DNA from: Azoarcus sp. L1K30
GTDB taxonomy: Bacteria > Pseudomonadota > Gammaproteobacteria > Burkholderiales > Rhodocyclaceae
Assembly: GCF_018122735.1 (NCBI RefSeq)
Contig: NZ_JAGRRD010000001.1
Location: forward strand, 3,934,281-3,998,280
Length of the DNA: 64,000 nt
Reading direction: 5' to 3'
In this document: positions 34,869-42,923 of the stretch, piece after piece
Position numbering within the stretch: the stretch's first letter is position 1
Layout: each line of letters begins with the position of its first letter
The notes under the pieces: model-generated
What the model was told of the DNA's origin: nothing
Seen by the model: the letters and a program-made list of their open reading frames with translations, nothing else
The model's database searches: none
Made by a program: the position numbers and the translations under genes

Positions 34869-34973
34869 TTACCGCTTCGAAAGTTGTCTGTCGTCGCTGC
34901 GCAATGCCCGCAAGGCGGCGCGCAGGCCGGCGCGGAGGGCGAGGATACGTTGCATCAGGATGGTCGTGTACAT
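34869..34973 (-). CDS. Candidate 34-residue protein between cysH and cysD
   Basis: An open frame of 34 codons starts two bases after the cysH stop (TGACCATG) and ends nine bases before the cysD ATG. It reads MYTTILMQRILALRAG..., then Ala/Leu/Arg-rich, ending DDRQLSKR. An AAGAAGAG sequence eight bases before the ATG could serve as ribosome site. It could be a small amphipathic protein or a translational coupler that carries ribosomes from cysH to cysD. It is below the usual annotation cut-off and there is no family match I can name. Confidence 0.4.
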   Translation of the reverse strand: MYTTILMQRILALRAGLRAALRALRSDDRQLSKR

Positions 34974-34975
34974 GG

Positions 34976-35752
34976 TCAGCTCTTCTTGACGTGAAGCCCG
35001 CATTCCTTGGACTCGGGGTCTTCCCACCACCAGCGCCCGGCGCGCACATCCTCACCGAGGGCGATGCCGCGCGTACAGGGCGCGCAGCCAATGCTCGGGT
35101 AGAACTGATCGTGCAGCGCGTTGTAGGGCACACCGTGCAGGCGCAGGTAGGCCCACACTTCGGCCTCGGTCCAGTCGGAGAGCGGATTGATCTTCTCCAG
35201 GCCATTGCCGGCATCGAACTCGCGTACCGGCAGCCCGGTACGGGTCGTCGATTGGGCGGCGCGCAGGCCGGTGATCCATGCCTTCTTGCCGGCAAGCGCA
35301 CGGCGCAGCGGCTCGACCTTGCGTATCTGGCAGCAGGCCTTGCGCAGGTCCACCGAGTCGTAGAAGGCATTGATGCCTTCGGTACGAACGTATTGCTCGA
35401 CCGCCGTGGCGTCGGGGAAGTACACCTTGATGCGGGTGTCGTAGCGCTGCTCCACCTCGCCCATCAGCGTGTAGGTCTCGGCCGGCAGGCGCCCGGTGTC
35501 GAGCGAAAAAATCTCGATTGGCAGCTTGCGGTCGAGAATGAGGTCGGTCAGCACCATGTCTTCGGCGCCGAAACTGTTGGCGAAGGTCAGCTCGCCCGAC
35601 CCGCCGAGTTCGGCTACGAGCCGCTGCAGAAGACTGACCGCGGTAGCCGCTTTGCGCGCAACGCTGTCGCGCAATTCGGGGGTGATGTCCGGATTGGTGG
35701 CCGGATTTCGAGGCGTGTTTCCAGGCCGGATCATGGATACGGTGGTGCTCAT
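34976..35752 (-). CDS. cysH: Assimilatory adenylylsulfate (APS) reductase
   Basis: A 258-residue CysH. It has the FANSFGAEDMVLTDLI start, FSLDTGRLPAETY, the cysteine pairs of APS-type enzymes (KACCQIRK and CAPCTR) that hold a 4Fe-4S cluster, and the C-terminal ECGLH with the catalytic cysteine. PAPS-only reductases lack the CC/CxxC set, so this enzyme reduces APS to sulfite. It overlaps the DUF934 gene by four bases. Confidence 0.94.
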   Translation of the reverse strand: MSTTVSMIRPGNTPRNPATNPDITPELRDSVARKAATAVSLLQRLVAELGGSGELTFANSFGAEDMVLTDLILDRKLPIEIFSLDTGRLPAETYTLMGEVEQRYDTRIKVYFPDATAVEQYVRTEGINAFYDSVDLRKACCQIRKVEPLRRALAGKKAWITGLRAAQSTTRTGLPVREFDAGNGLEKINPLSDWTEAEVWAYLRLHGVPYNALHDQFYPSIGCAPCTRGIALGEDVRAGRWWWEDPESKECGLHVKKS

Positions 35753-36288
35753 GCCGCCACCTTTCGCGTGACTCGGCGGAACAGCGGTTCGGCGCGGTCC
35801 ACCGCACCCTGGTACGGGTCGGAAAAATCCTTCAGGCTTGCCAGTGCCGCCTCCAGCTGAGGACGGGTGTAACGCCCTGTTGCGGGCTGGAGGCTGTCGA
35901 AGCCACAGCGCGTCAGGTAAGAGAACTGGTCGCGCAGCACTTCACCGATTGCGCGCAGTTCGCCGCCGTAGCCGTGACGGGCACGCAAAAGGGTGGCGAT
36001 GGAGTAGCCGCGACCGTCCGCGAACTTGGGAAAGTCGACCGCGATCAATTGCAGGCGCAGCAGGTCGTCGGCAAGGGTTGCGGGGTCTTCGGTGCCAGCC
36101 AGCCAGACGCCGAGTACGCCGGCTTCTGCCTGTGCGCCCAGCGTGTCGCGGCGTGCAAGCCAGACCGCCAGCGGCACGATCACGCGGCCGGCGGGCAGTT
36201 CGACACTGGTGGCGTCCTCGCCTTCACCGAGTCGGAGCACAGTCCAGTCGTCTTCATGAATGACGCCGTGCTTGATGATTTCAGACAT
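35749..36288 (-). CDS. DUF934 protein of the sulfite-reduction operon
   Basis: A 179-residue protein: MSEIIKHGVIHEDDWTVLRLGEGED, LPAGRVIVPLAVWLARRD, VWLAGTEDPATLADDLLRLQLIAVDFPKFADGRGYSIATLLR, and a C-terminal SYLTRCGFDSLQP. This DUF934 family is typically next to a sulfite/nitrite reductase gene in beta- and gammaproteobacteria, and is named 'probably involved in sulfite reduction' without proof. It overlaps cysI by eight bases and cysH by four. The start is ATG 36288. Confidence 0.9.
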   Translation of the reverse strand: MSEIIKHGVIHEDDWTVLRLGEGEDATSVELPAGRVIVPLAVWLARRDTLGAQAEAGVLGVWLAGTEDPATLADDLLRLQLIAVDFPKFADGRGYSIATLLRARHGYGGELRAIGEVLRDQFSYLTRCGFDSLQPATGRYTRPQLEAALASLKDFSDPYQGAVDRAEPLFRRVTRKVAA

Positions 36289-37960
36289 GGGCTTGCTTCC
36301 TTGCTTCGCGGTCGGCATAGACGCGCGTCTTGAACGGATCTGCGCCAACGCGGCGCACGGTGTCGATGAAACGCTCGTCGTCGTGACGATTGGCGGTATA
36401 GGTTTCGATCAGCGAGCTGATGACGTCGGGCATCTCGTCGGCGGCGAAGGACGGGCCGATGACCTTGCCCAGTGCGGTGTCGTTGCCCTGGTCGCCACCG
36501 ATGCTGACCTGATACCACTCCTGGCCGTTCTTATCCACGCCGAGCACACCGATGTGGCCGACGTGGTGATGACCGCAAGCGTTCATGCAGCCGGAGATGT
36601 TGATTTCGATCTCGCCGATGTCGTGCAGGTAGTCGAGATCGTCGAAGCGGGCCTGGATGGCATTTGCAATCGGGATCGACTTGGCGTTGGCCAGTGCGCA
36701 GAAATCTCCCCCGGGACAGGCGATGATGTCGGTGAGCAGGCCGATGTTCGGCGTTGCGAGGCCGGCGTCGCGGGCCGCCTCCCACACGGCGAAGAGGTCG
36801 GACTGTTTGACGTCGGCCAGCACCAGGTTCTGCTCGTGGGTGACGCGGACCTCGCCGAAGCCGAAAGCATCGGCGAGCACGGCGACGCTGTCGAACTGAT
36901 CGGCGGTAATGTCGCCCGGGGCAATGCCGGTCTTTTTCAGCGACAGCACCACGCTGGCGTAGCCGGGTTGCTTGTGAGCGCGTACATTGCGCCGGGCCCA
37001 GGCGGCGAAAGCCTTGTTTGCAGCCAGCTGGTCGGTGTAGCCCGCGTCAGATGCCGGCAGTGTCTCGTAGGACGGATCGACGAAGTGGTCGGCGACACGA
37101 TGTACTTCATCGACGGTCAGCGTGGCCGGGCCGCCCTTGAGGTGGGCGAACTCCGCTTCGACCTGACTGCGGAAGGCGTCGATACCGAGCGCCTTCACCA
37201 GGATCTTGATACGCGCCTTGTAGGCGTTGTCGCGGCGACCGTTGAGGTTATACACGCGCAGAATGGCCTCGCAGTAGCTGAGGATGTCCTGCCAGGGTAC
37301 GAAGGGGGAGATTTCTTCGCCGATGATCGGCGTGCGCCCGAGGCCGCCGCCGACGAGCACACGAAAGCCGATCCTGCCCTCGGCGTCACGCTTGAGGTCG
37401 AGACCGATGTCGTGCACCTGGATGACTGCACGGTCTTCCTTCGCGCCATTGACGGCAATCTTGAACTTGCGCGGCAGATAGGCGAATTCGGGGTGGAAGG
37501 TGCTCCACTGGCGCACGATCTCACACCATGGACGCGGATCGATGTCCTCGTCGGCCGCTACGCCGGCAAAGGGGTCGGAGGTGACATTGCGGATGCAGTT
37601 GCCCGAGGTCTGGATGGCATGCATCTGAACAGTGGCCAGCTTGGCGAGGATCTCCGGCACGTCCTCGAGCCTGGGCCAGTTGAACTGCAGGTTCTGGCGT
37701 GTGGTGAAGTGGCCGTAACCGCGATCGTAGGTGCGCGCGATGTGGCCGAGCATGCGCATCTGGTCGGCGCGCAGATTGCCGTAGGGCACCGCGATACGCA
37801 GCATCGGCGCATAGCGCTGAATGTAGAGACCGTTCTGCAGGCGCAGGGGGCGGAATTCATCTTCGCCGAGTTCGCCGGCCAGATAGCGCTGCGTCTGGTC
37901 GCGGAACTGGGCAACCCGCTCGTCCACGATGCGCTGGTCGTATTCGTCGTATTGGTACAT
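36281..37960 (-). CDS. cysI: Sulfite/nitrite reductase hemoprotein
   Basis: A 559-residue siroheme enzyme: YGHFTTRQNLQFNWPRLEDVPEIL, TSGNCIRNVTSDPFAG, and the siroheme/4Fe-4S cysteines ACPGGDFCALA (C-x5-C) and SGCMNACGHHHVGHIG (C-x3-C). It reduces sulfite to sulfide. The electron donor subunit CysJ is not here, which suggests ferredoxin or another flavoprotein as donor. It is the first gene of the leftward cys operon, divergent from cysB. Its start is ATG 37960. Confidence 0.93.
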   Translation of the reverse strand: MYQYDEYDQRIVDERVAQFRDQTQRYLAGELGEDEFRPLRLQNGLYIQRYAPMLRIAVPYGNLRADQMRMLGHIARTYDRGYGHFTTRQNLQFNWPRLEDVPEILAKLATVQMHAIQTSGNCIRNVTSDPFAGVAADEDIDPRPWCEIVRQWSTFHPEFAYLPRKFKIAVNGAKEDRAVIQVHDIGLDLKRDAEGRIGFRVLVGGGLGRTPIIGEEISPFVPWQDILSYCEAILRVYNLNGRRDNAYKARIKILVKALGIDAFRSQVEAEFAHLKGGPATLTVDEVHRVADHFVDPSYETLPASDAGYTDQLAANKAFAAWARRNVRAHKQPGYASVVLSLKKTGIAPGDITADQFDSVAVLADAFGFGEVRVTHEQNLVLADVKQSDLFAVWEAARDAGLATPNIGLLTDIIACPGGDFCALANAKSIPIANAIQARFDDLDYLHDIGEIEINISGCMNACGHHHVGHIGVLGVDKNGQEWYQVSIGGDQGNDTALGKVIGPSFAADEMPDVISSLIETYTANRHDDERFIDTVRRVGADPFKTRVYADREARKQAHV

Positions 37961-38144
37961 TGCTTCTCTCAGGTGGCGGTCAGTGCGGTATGTCCGGGCA
38001 CTGGTCTTGCAACGGGTTTACGGGTACGCCTGAAGAATCCGACAGGACGGCTCGCATGTTGCGTTGCATCGTAGACAGTTTGTTTAGGTTCATAAAGTGG
38101 GTTTGCGTTAGACTTTAAGAAGAATTGGTTATTAAGGTGTTGCC
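37961..38144. promoter_or_regulatory. Divergent cysI/cysB promoter region
   Basis: A 184-base gap between two divergent genes. The part at 38070-38140 is clearly AT-rich for this genome (TTTATGAACCTAAACAAAC and TTAATAACCAATTC on the minus strand). This fits CysB-type DNA sites, which have weak consensus, and a promoter for cysI. I could not place exact -35/-10 boxes. Confidence 0.5.
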
Positions 38145-39086
38145 ATGAACCTGCAGCAGCTGCGTTACATTCATGAGGTGGCCCGACGCGGACTCAATGT
38201 CTCGGACGCTGCCGATGCGTTGTTTACTTCTCAGCCGGGCGTGTCGAAGCAGATTCGCTTGCTTGAAGCGGAACTCGGCATCGAGATTTTCTCGCGCCAC
38301 GGTAAACGTCTGGTTGCGGTGACCGAGCCCGGACGTGCCGTGCTCGAGATCGCGGAGCGCATGCTGTGCGAGATGAACAATCTGCAGCAGGTGGGCGAGG
38401 AATTTGCCAACGAGCACGCCGGCAGCCTGTCGATTGCAACGACCCACACTCAGGCGCGCTATGCCTTGCCGCGGGTCATTCGCGATTTCATGCGCCGTTA
38501 CCCTCAAGTCAAGCTGTCGCTGCATCAGGGCAACCCGCGGCAGGTGTGCGAAATGGTACTCGACGGTAGCGCAGATATCGCACTGGCCACCGAGGCGATC
38601 TCCGAATACGAGGAGCTGGTGATGCTGCCCTGCCACCAGTGGAACCGCTGTGTGGTGGCGGCTCCGCGCCATCCGATCCTGAAGGAGCAGCCGCTCACGC
38701 TGGAGGCCATTGCCCGCTACCCGCTCATCACCTATGACGATGCATTTACCGGCCGCGGCCAGATCAACAAGGCCTTTCTCGGGCGCGGCCTCAAACCCAA
38801 TGTGGTGCTGACCGCGATCGATTCGGACGTGATCAAGACCTATGTGGCGATGGATCTGGGCATCGGCATTCTTGCACGCATGGCCTACGATCCGGCCGTC
38901 GATCGCGATCTCGGCATGATCGATGCGGCCCATCTCTTCGAGTCAAGCACGACCCGGATCGGTCTGCGCCGACGCGCCTGGCTGCGCGGTTACGTGTATT
39001 CCTTCATTGAGGGATTTGCGCCGCATCTTACGCGGCGGATGGTGGAAACCGCGCTCAGTGGCAGTGCCGACAATTATCAGCTGTAA
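38145..39086 (+). CDS. cysB: LysR-family regulator CysB
   Basis: A 313-residue LysR regulator. The start MNLQQLRYIHEVARRGLNVSDAADALFTSQPGVSKQIRLLEAELGIEIFSRHGKRL holds the helix-turn-helix with the CysB-typical FTSQPGVSKQIR. Later blocks include LSIATTHTQARYALP and GRGLKPNVVL, typical of the CysB/Cbl inducer domain. It activates sulfur assimilation genes, with O-acetylserine/N-acetylserine as inducers in enterics. It is divergent to the cys operon it probably controls. Its last ten bases overlap the end of the convergent asparaginase gene. Confidence 0.94.
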   Translation: MNLQQLRYIHEVARRGLNVSDAADALFTSQPGVSKQIRLLEAELGIEIFSRHGKRLVAVTEPGRAVLEIAERMLCEMNNLQQVGEEFANEHAGSLSIATTHTQARYALPRVIRDFMRRYPQVKLSLHQGNPRQVCEMVLDGSADIALATEAISEYEELVMLPCHQWNRCVVAAPRHPILKEQPLTLEAIARYPLITYDDAFTGRGQINKAFLGRGLKPNVVLTAIDSDVIKTYVAMDLGIGILARMAYDPAVDRDLGMIDAAHLFESSTTRIGLRRRAWLRGYVYSFIEGFAPHLTRRMVETALSGSADNYQL

Positions 39087-40057
39087 TCGGCGATCTGCCG
39101 GAAGAGATCGGGCGTGCCGCAGTTGAGCGCGAGCATGAGCGCGACCCGGGCCTTGGTCGGTGAGAGCGATCCGGCGTACGCCACACCTGCCGGAAGGTGA
39201 CCGCCGCCCACGCGCCCTTGCGCGACGCGGCTGCCGCAGACGACGGCGCAGCCGGCAGCGATGGCACGCTCGACCGCAGGCAGCCAGCTTTGAGGCAGGC
39301 TGCCGTTTCCGGCGCAGGCGAGCACTACGCCGTGGGCGCCAGCGTCGATGCAGGCATCGAGCAACGCGGGTGAGGCGCCCGCGCTCAGATAGAGCACTTC
39401 CACCGTCGGCGGCCAGTGCGAGGTGTCGAGGCTGGCCAGCGGTGTCAGCGCGCGGTCTGCAGCAATGCCGGGGCGGCTCAGTCGCGGCGGGTTGGCCCAG
39501 CCGAGGGCGCCACTGTCCGGACTGCCGATGCCTTCCACCGCTCGTGTATGCCACTTGCACACCTCGCGTGCCGCGTGGATGCGGTCGTTCATCACCACCA
39601 GCGTGCCGAGCGCGCCGAATTGTTGTGATCCGGCAACGCGGGCAGCCGTGAATAGGTTCATCGGTCCATCGGGGGACAGGGCGGTTGCCGGACGCATGGC
39701 CGCAGTCAATACCACCGGTTTGGCGGTGGCGAGCGTCAGGTGGAGGAAGAATGCGGTTTCCTCGACGGTGTCGGTGCCGTGGGTGATCAGGACGCCGTCG
39801 ATGTCGTCTGCGTCGGCAAGGGCCTTCACACGTTGTGCAAGCGCGAGCCAGTGTGTCGGGGTCATGTCCTTGCTGTCGAGTCTGAACAGCGTCTCGGCGC
39901 GAATGTCGGCGATGTCCTCGAGGCCAGGTACGGCGGAGAGCAGCGCCGATACGTCAACGGTGCCAGCTACATAGGCCGCTGTATCACTTGACGATGGTGC
40001 TGCGCCGGCGATGGTGCCGCCCGTGGCGATGAGGGCAATGACTGGTTTGCGGTTCAT
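39077..40057 (-). CDS. ansA: L-asparaginase, type I/II-like cytoplasmic form
   Basis: A 326-residue asparaginase. The first catalytic threonine is in ALIATGGTIAG, and the second motif is LITHGTDTVEETA. ALTAAMRPAT follows, and the C-terminal GVAYAGSLSPTKARVAL holds the conserved Lys. There is no signal peptide, so it is probably cytoplasmic, converting asparagine to aspartate. The start is ATG 40057, which overlaps the stop of the amino-acid-binding gene by four bases. It ends ten bases inside the end of cysB, on the other strand. Confidence 0.9.
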   Translation of the reverse strand: MNRKPVIALIATGGTIAGAAPSSSDTAAYVAGTVDVSALLSAVPGLEDIADIRAETLFRLDSKDMTPTHWLALAQRVKALADADDIDGVLITHGTDTVEETAFFLHLTLATAKPVVLTAAMRPATALSPDGPMNLFTAARVAGSQQFGALGTLVVMNDRIHAAREVCKWHTRAVEGIGSPDSGALGWANPPRLSRPGIAADRALTPLASLDTSHWPPTVEVLYLSAGASPALLDACIDAGAHGVVLACAGNGSLPQSWLPAVERAIAAGCAVVCGSRVAQGRVGGGHLPAGVAYAGSLSPTKARVALMLALNCGTPDLFRQIADYS

Positions 40058-40944
40058 TCCAGTGGCTCGTCGTTGGGGCTGCGAAACAGGGCGCGCATCG
40101 CATCGGAGAGCGGAAATTCGAGGTTCAGCCCATTTGGCGGTATCGGCTGGGTGAACCACTTCAGGTAGAGCCGTTCAGCTTCGCCGCTGCGCATGAATTC
40201 GGTAATGGCCTGATCGGCGACACGCTTGAACGCGAGGTCCCCCTTCTTGATCGTGCACGCATAAGCTTCGAAGCTCTGTGGCTTTCCCGTGACCACCCAG
40301 TCAGTCGGTCTCGCGGCCTCCGCGCGCACACCGAAAAGAAGGGCATCGTCCATGACGAAGGCGACTGCGCGGCCGGCCTGCAGCGTGGCGAACGCGTCGG
40401 CATGGTCGTGCGCCGACAGGATCGTCATCGCCTCACCCGGGCGCTCATTGCGCTTGTAGAGCAATTGGTCGGACGTGGTACCCGCAGTCGTCACCACACG
40501 CTGTCCGGCGAGATCGCCGAAATCGTCGATTGGACCGCCGCTTCGCGTCAATATTCGCGTGCCGGTGATGAAAATGGTGTTGGAGAAGCTTGCCAGTTGC
40601 TCGCGCTCGCGATTGTGAGTCGTGGAGCCACATTCGATGTCGATGCGACCGCTGTCGACCATCAGGAAGCGGTTCTGGGGCGTGATCGGAACGAGCTTGA
40701 CCTCGAGCTTGCTCAGCTCAAGATGATTTTGCACCGCTTGTACAATGCGGCGAGCGAGATCCTGCGAGTAACCGAGTACTGTGCCGTCAGCATCCAGATA
40801 CGAGAATGGTATGGACGATGCGCGGTAGCCCAGATGAATGACGCCCAGGTTGCGGATACGATCGAGCGTGCCCGGTGCCGCCTGGGCTGCGGCGCTGCAG
40901 AGGACGGAAGCGGCAAGGATGAGGATCCGGACAGGACGGTGCAT
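40054..40944 (-). CDS. Periplasmic amino-acid-binding protein, glutamate/aspartate type
   Basis: A 296-residue family-3 solute-binding protein. The signal peptide MHRPVRILILAASVLCSAAAQA precedes TLDRIRNLGVIHLGYRASSIPFSYLD, GYSQDLARRIV, a NRFLMVDSGRIDIECGSTTHNRERE block typical of GltI-like proteins, and the DAFATLQAGRAVAFVMDDALLFG loop. It binds Asp/Glu or a related amino acid in the periplasm. The ABC permease and ATPase genes are absent from the window. It is coupled to the asparaginase gene (four-base overlap), linking uptake and amino-acid use. Confidence 0.88.
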   Translation of the reverse strand: MHRPVRILILAASVLCSAAAQAAPGTLDRIRNLGVIHLGYRASSIPFSYLDADGTVLGYSQDLARRIVQAVQNHLELSKLEVKLVPITPQNRFLMVDSGRIDIECGSTTHNREREQLASFSNTIFITGTRILTRSGGPIDDFGDLAGQRVVTTAGTTSDQLLYKRNERPGEAMTILSAHDHADAFATLQAGRAVAFVMDDALLFGVRAEAARPTDWVVTGKPQSFEAYACTIKKGDLAFKRVADQAITEFMRSGEAERLYLKWFTQPIPPNGLNLEFPLSDAMRALFRSPNDEPLE

Positions 40945-41062
40945 TCGATTGACCAGCGTTGACGGGGGGCAAGCGACAGCAGGCAGTAGTTTAGGGGTGA
41001 TGACGGAAACAGGATAGCGGTGAGTCCGCGGGCCGGTGTCGAACATCCGTCGTAGCGAGCGG

Positions 41063-42802
41063 TTAATCGCGAAACGCGGTAATGCGGCGCTCGCGTTCCT
41101 GCTCCAGCAATCTGCCGGCAGCATCACTTGGCACCCCCAGTGTTTCGAGTACCGAGCCGGCAAGCTTGAGACTCGACTCAAGGGTTTCAGGCACCACGGA
41201 ACTGGCGCCCGCCTCGCGCAGGGTCAGCGCATGTTTCTCATCGCGCGCACGCGCGATGATGCGGATGTGCGGCATGGTCTGGCGGATACCCTTGACCGCA
41301 TGCACCGCCGCGGCGACGTGATCCATGGTCAGTACCACCGCGAGTGCGCGGTCGAGGCGCAGTCGTCGCAACAGCTCGGGGCGGCTGGCGTCGCCGTAGA
41401 TGACCGGGATGCCCCCTTTGCGCTGACGCGCCACCAGGCCGGCATCGCTTTCTATTGCCACATGCGGCACCCCTTGCTCGGCCAGCAGTTGTCCGACGAT
41501 CTGTCCGACCCGGCCATAGCCGGCAATGATCACATGGCCGCGCATTTCGGCGAATTCGCCGACATCGAAATTCTCGCGCGGGGCGCGCCGGCGCTCGTAT
41601 CGTGCGCCCAGCGCACCGCCCAGGCGAGCTGTCAGCGGCGCAGCCAGCATGCTCAAACCGACGACAAGCAGCATGAACTGACCCGTGTCGCGTGGCAATA
41701 CGTTGAATGACAGAGCCATACCGATGACGATGAACGCAAACTCGCTGCCTTGGCCCAGCAACAGGCCGCCTTCTACCGCCCGTCCCCAGGTCAGGCCGAA
41801 AGCGCGCAGCAAGAAGAGAATGATGACCCCCTTGATCAGGATCAGGCCGATGACCGACAGCGGTGTCCATAGCGGTTCGGCCGCCAGTGCCCGCAGATCG
41901 ATGCCCATGCCCACCGACAGGAAGAACAGCCCCATCAGCAAGCCCTTGAAGGGCTCGATGGTGACTTCAACCTCGTGGCGGAACTCGGTTTCAGCGATGA
42001 TCAATCCGGCCAGCAGCGCACCGAGCGCCATGGACAGTCCCGCTGCCCAGGTCAGTGCCGCCACGCCGAGAGTGGACAGCAGCGTCAGCGCCATGAAGGT
42101 GTCGGGCTGCCGGTTCGCCGCGATCTGGTGGAATACCGGACGTACCACGCGGCGGCCGACGAGATAGATCAGGCCGACGGTGACCAGGCCCTTGATTGCT
42201 GCGGCGCCGAGCAGCGTGCCGAAGCTGCCGCCACCCGCGTCCGCCCCGAGAATGCTGATCAGCACCAGCAGCGGGACAACGGCAAGATCCTGCAGCAACA
42301 GGATGGCGAAGGCCGACTGGCCCAGCGGGGTGCCCAGCTCGCGCCGCTGAATCAGCAGTTGCATGACGATGGCAGTCGATGAAAACGCCAGTGCAAGCCC
42401 CAGGACCACCGATGCTTCCGTGCCGTGGTCGAACATGAACGCAATCACGAAAATCGTCAGCGCAGTAAAGGCGACCTGCAGGCTGCCCAGGCCGAAAACC
42501 AGTTTGCGCATGGACCACAGACGGTCGATCGACATTTCGAGGCCGATCATGAACATGAGAAAGATGACGCCAAGCTCGGCCAGGGTTTCGACGTCTTCCT
42601 GGCGCGAGAACGTCATATAGTCCAGCCACGGGGCAGCGCCACTGAAGCTGGCCAGACCATAGGGGCCGAGCAGGGTGCCGACCGCAAGGAAACCCAGCAC
42701 CGGGTTGATGCGCAGCCTCGCCAGTAGCGGAATGAGGATGCCCGACAGGGCCAGGAAAAGAATGGTCTCCTTCAGGAAAGGGAAGGTCGCGTGGGCTTCC
42801 AT
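41063..42802 (-). CDS. CPA2-family cation:proton antiporter with TrkA-N domain (KefB/C-like)
   Basis: A 579-residue membrane protein. About 12 hydrophobic helices lie in residues ~8-400: the ETILFLALSGILIPLLARLRINPVLGFL start and GVIFLMFMIGLEM, typical of CPA2. A cytoplasmic RCK/TrkA-N domain (VIIAGYGRVGQIVGQLLAEQG, GDASRPELLRRL, RIIARARDE) fills residues ~425-545. It exchanges K+ or Na+ for H+, gated by a nucleotide in the RCK domain. No KefF/G ancillary protein is adjacent. The start is ATG 42802; the upstream frame to 43000 lies within the divergent diguanylate cyclase gene. Confidence 0.9.
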   Translation of the reverse strand: MEAHATFPFLKETILFLALSGILIPLLARLRINPVLGFLAVGTLLGPYGLASFSGAAPWLDYMTFSRQEDVETLAELGVIFLMFMIGLEMSIDRLWSMRKLVFGLGSLQVAFTALTIFVIAFMFDHGTEASVVLGLALAFSSTAIVMQLLIQRRELGTPLGQSAFAILLLQDLAVVPLLVLISILGADAGGGSFGTLLGAAAIKGLVTVGLIYLVGRRVVRPVFHQIAANRQPDTFMALTLLSTLGVAALTWAAGLSMALGALLAGLIIAETEFRHEVEVTIEPFKGLLMGLFFLSVGMGIDLRALAAEPLWTPLSVIGLILIKGVIILFLLRAFGLTWGRAVEGGLLLGQGSEFAFIVIGMALSFNVLPRDTGQFMLLVVGLSMLAAPLTARLGGALGARYERRRAPRENFDVGEFAEMRGHVIIAGYGRVGQIVGQLLAEQGVPHVAIESDAGLVARQRKGGIPVIYGDASRPELLRRLRLDRALAVVLTMDHVAAAVHAVKGIRQTMPHIRIIARARDEKHALTLREAGASSVVPETLESSLKLAGSVLETLGVPSDAAGRLLEQERERRITAFRD

Positions 42803-42923
42803 GGGGCAGTTTTGTCGTTTGTCTGCAACGGAGTGTAATCCACGGCACACAAAAGCCAGAAACGCGCAGTGGCAAGTGCCTGACGATGCATACAATGTCG
42901 TGCATTCGCAATTGGGGGCGAGG

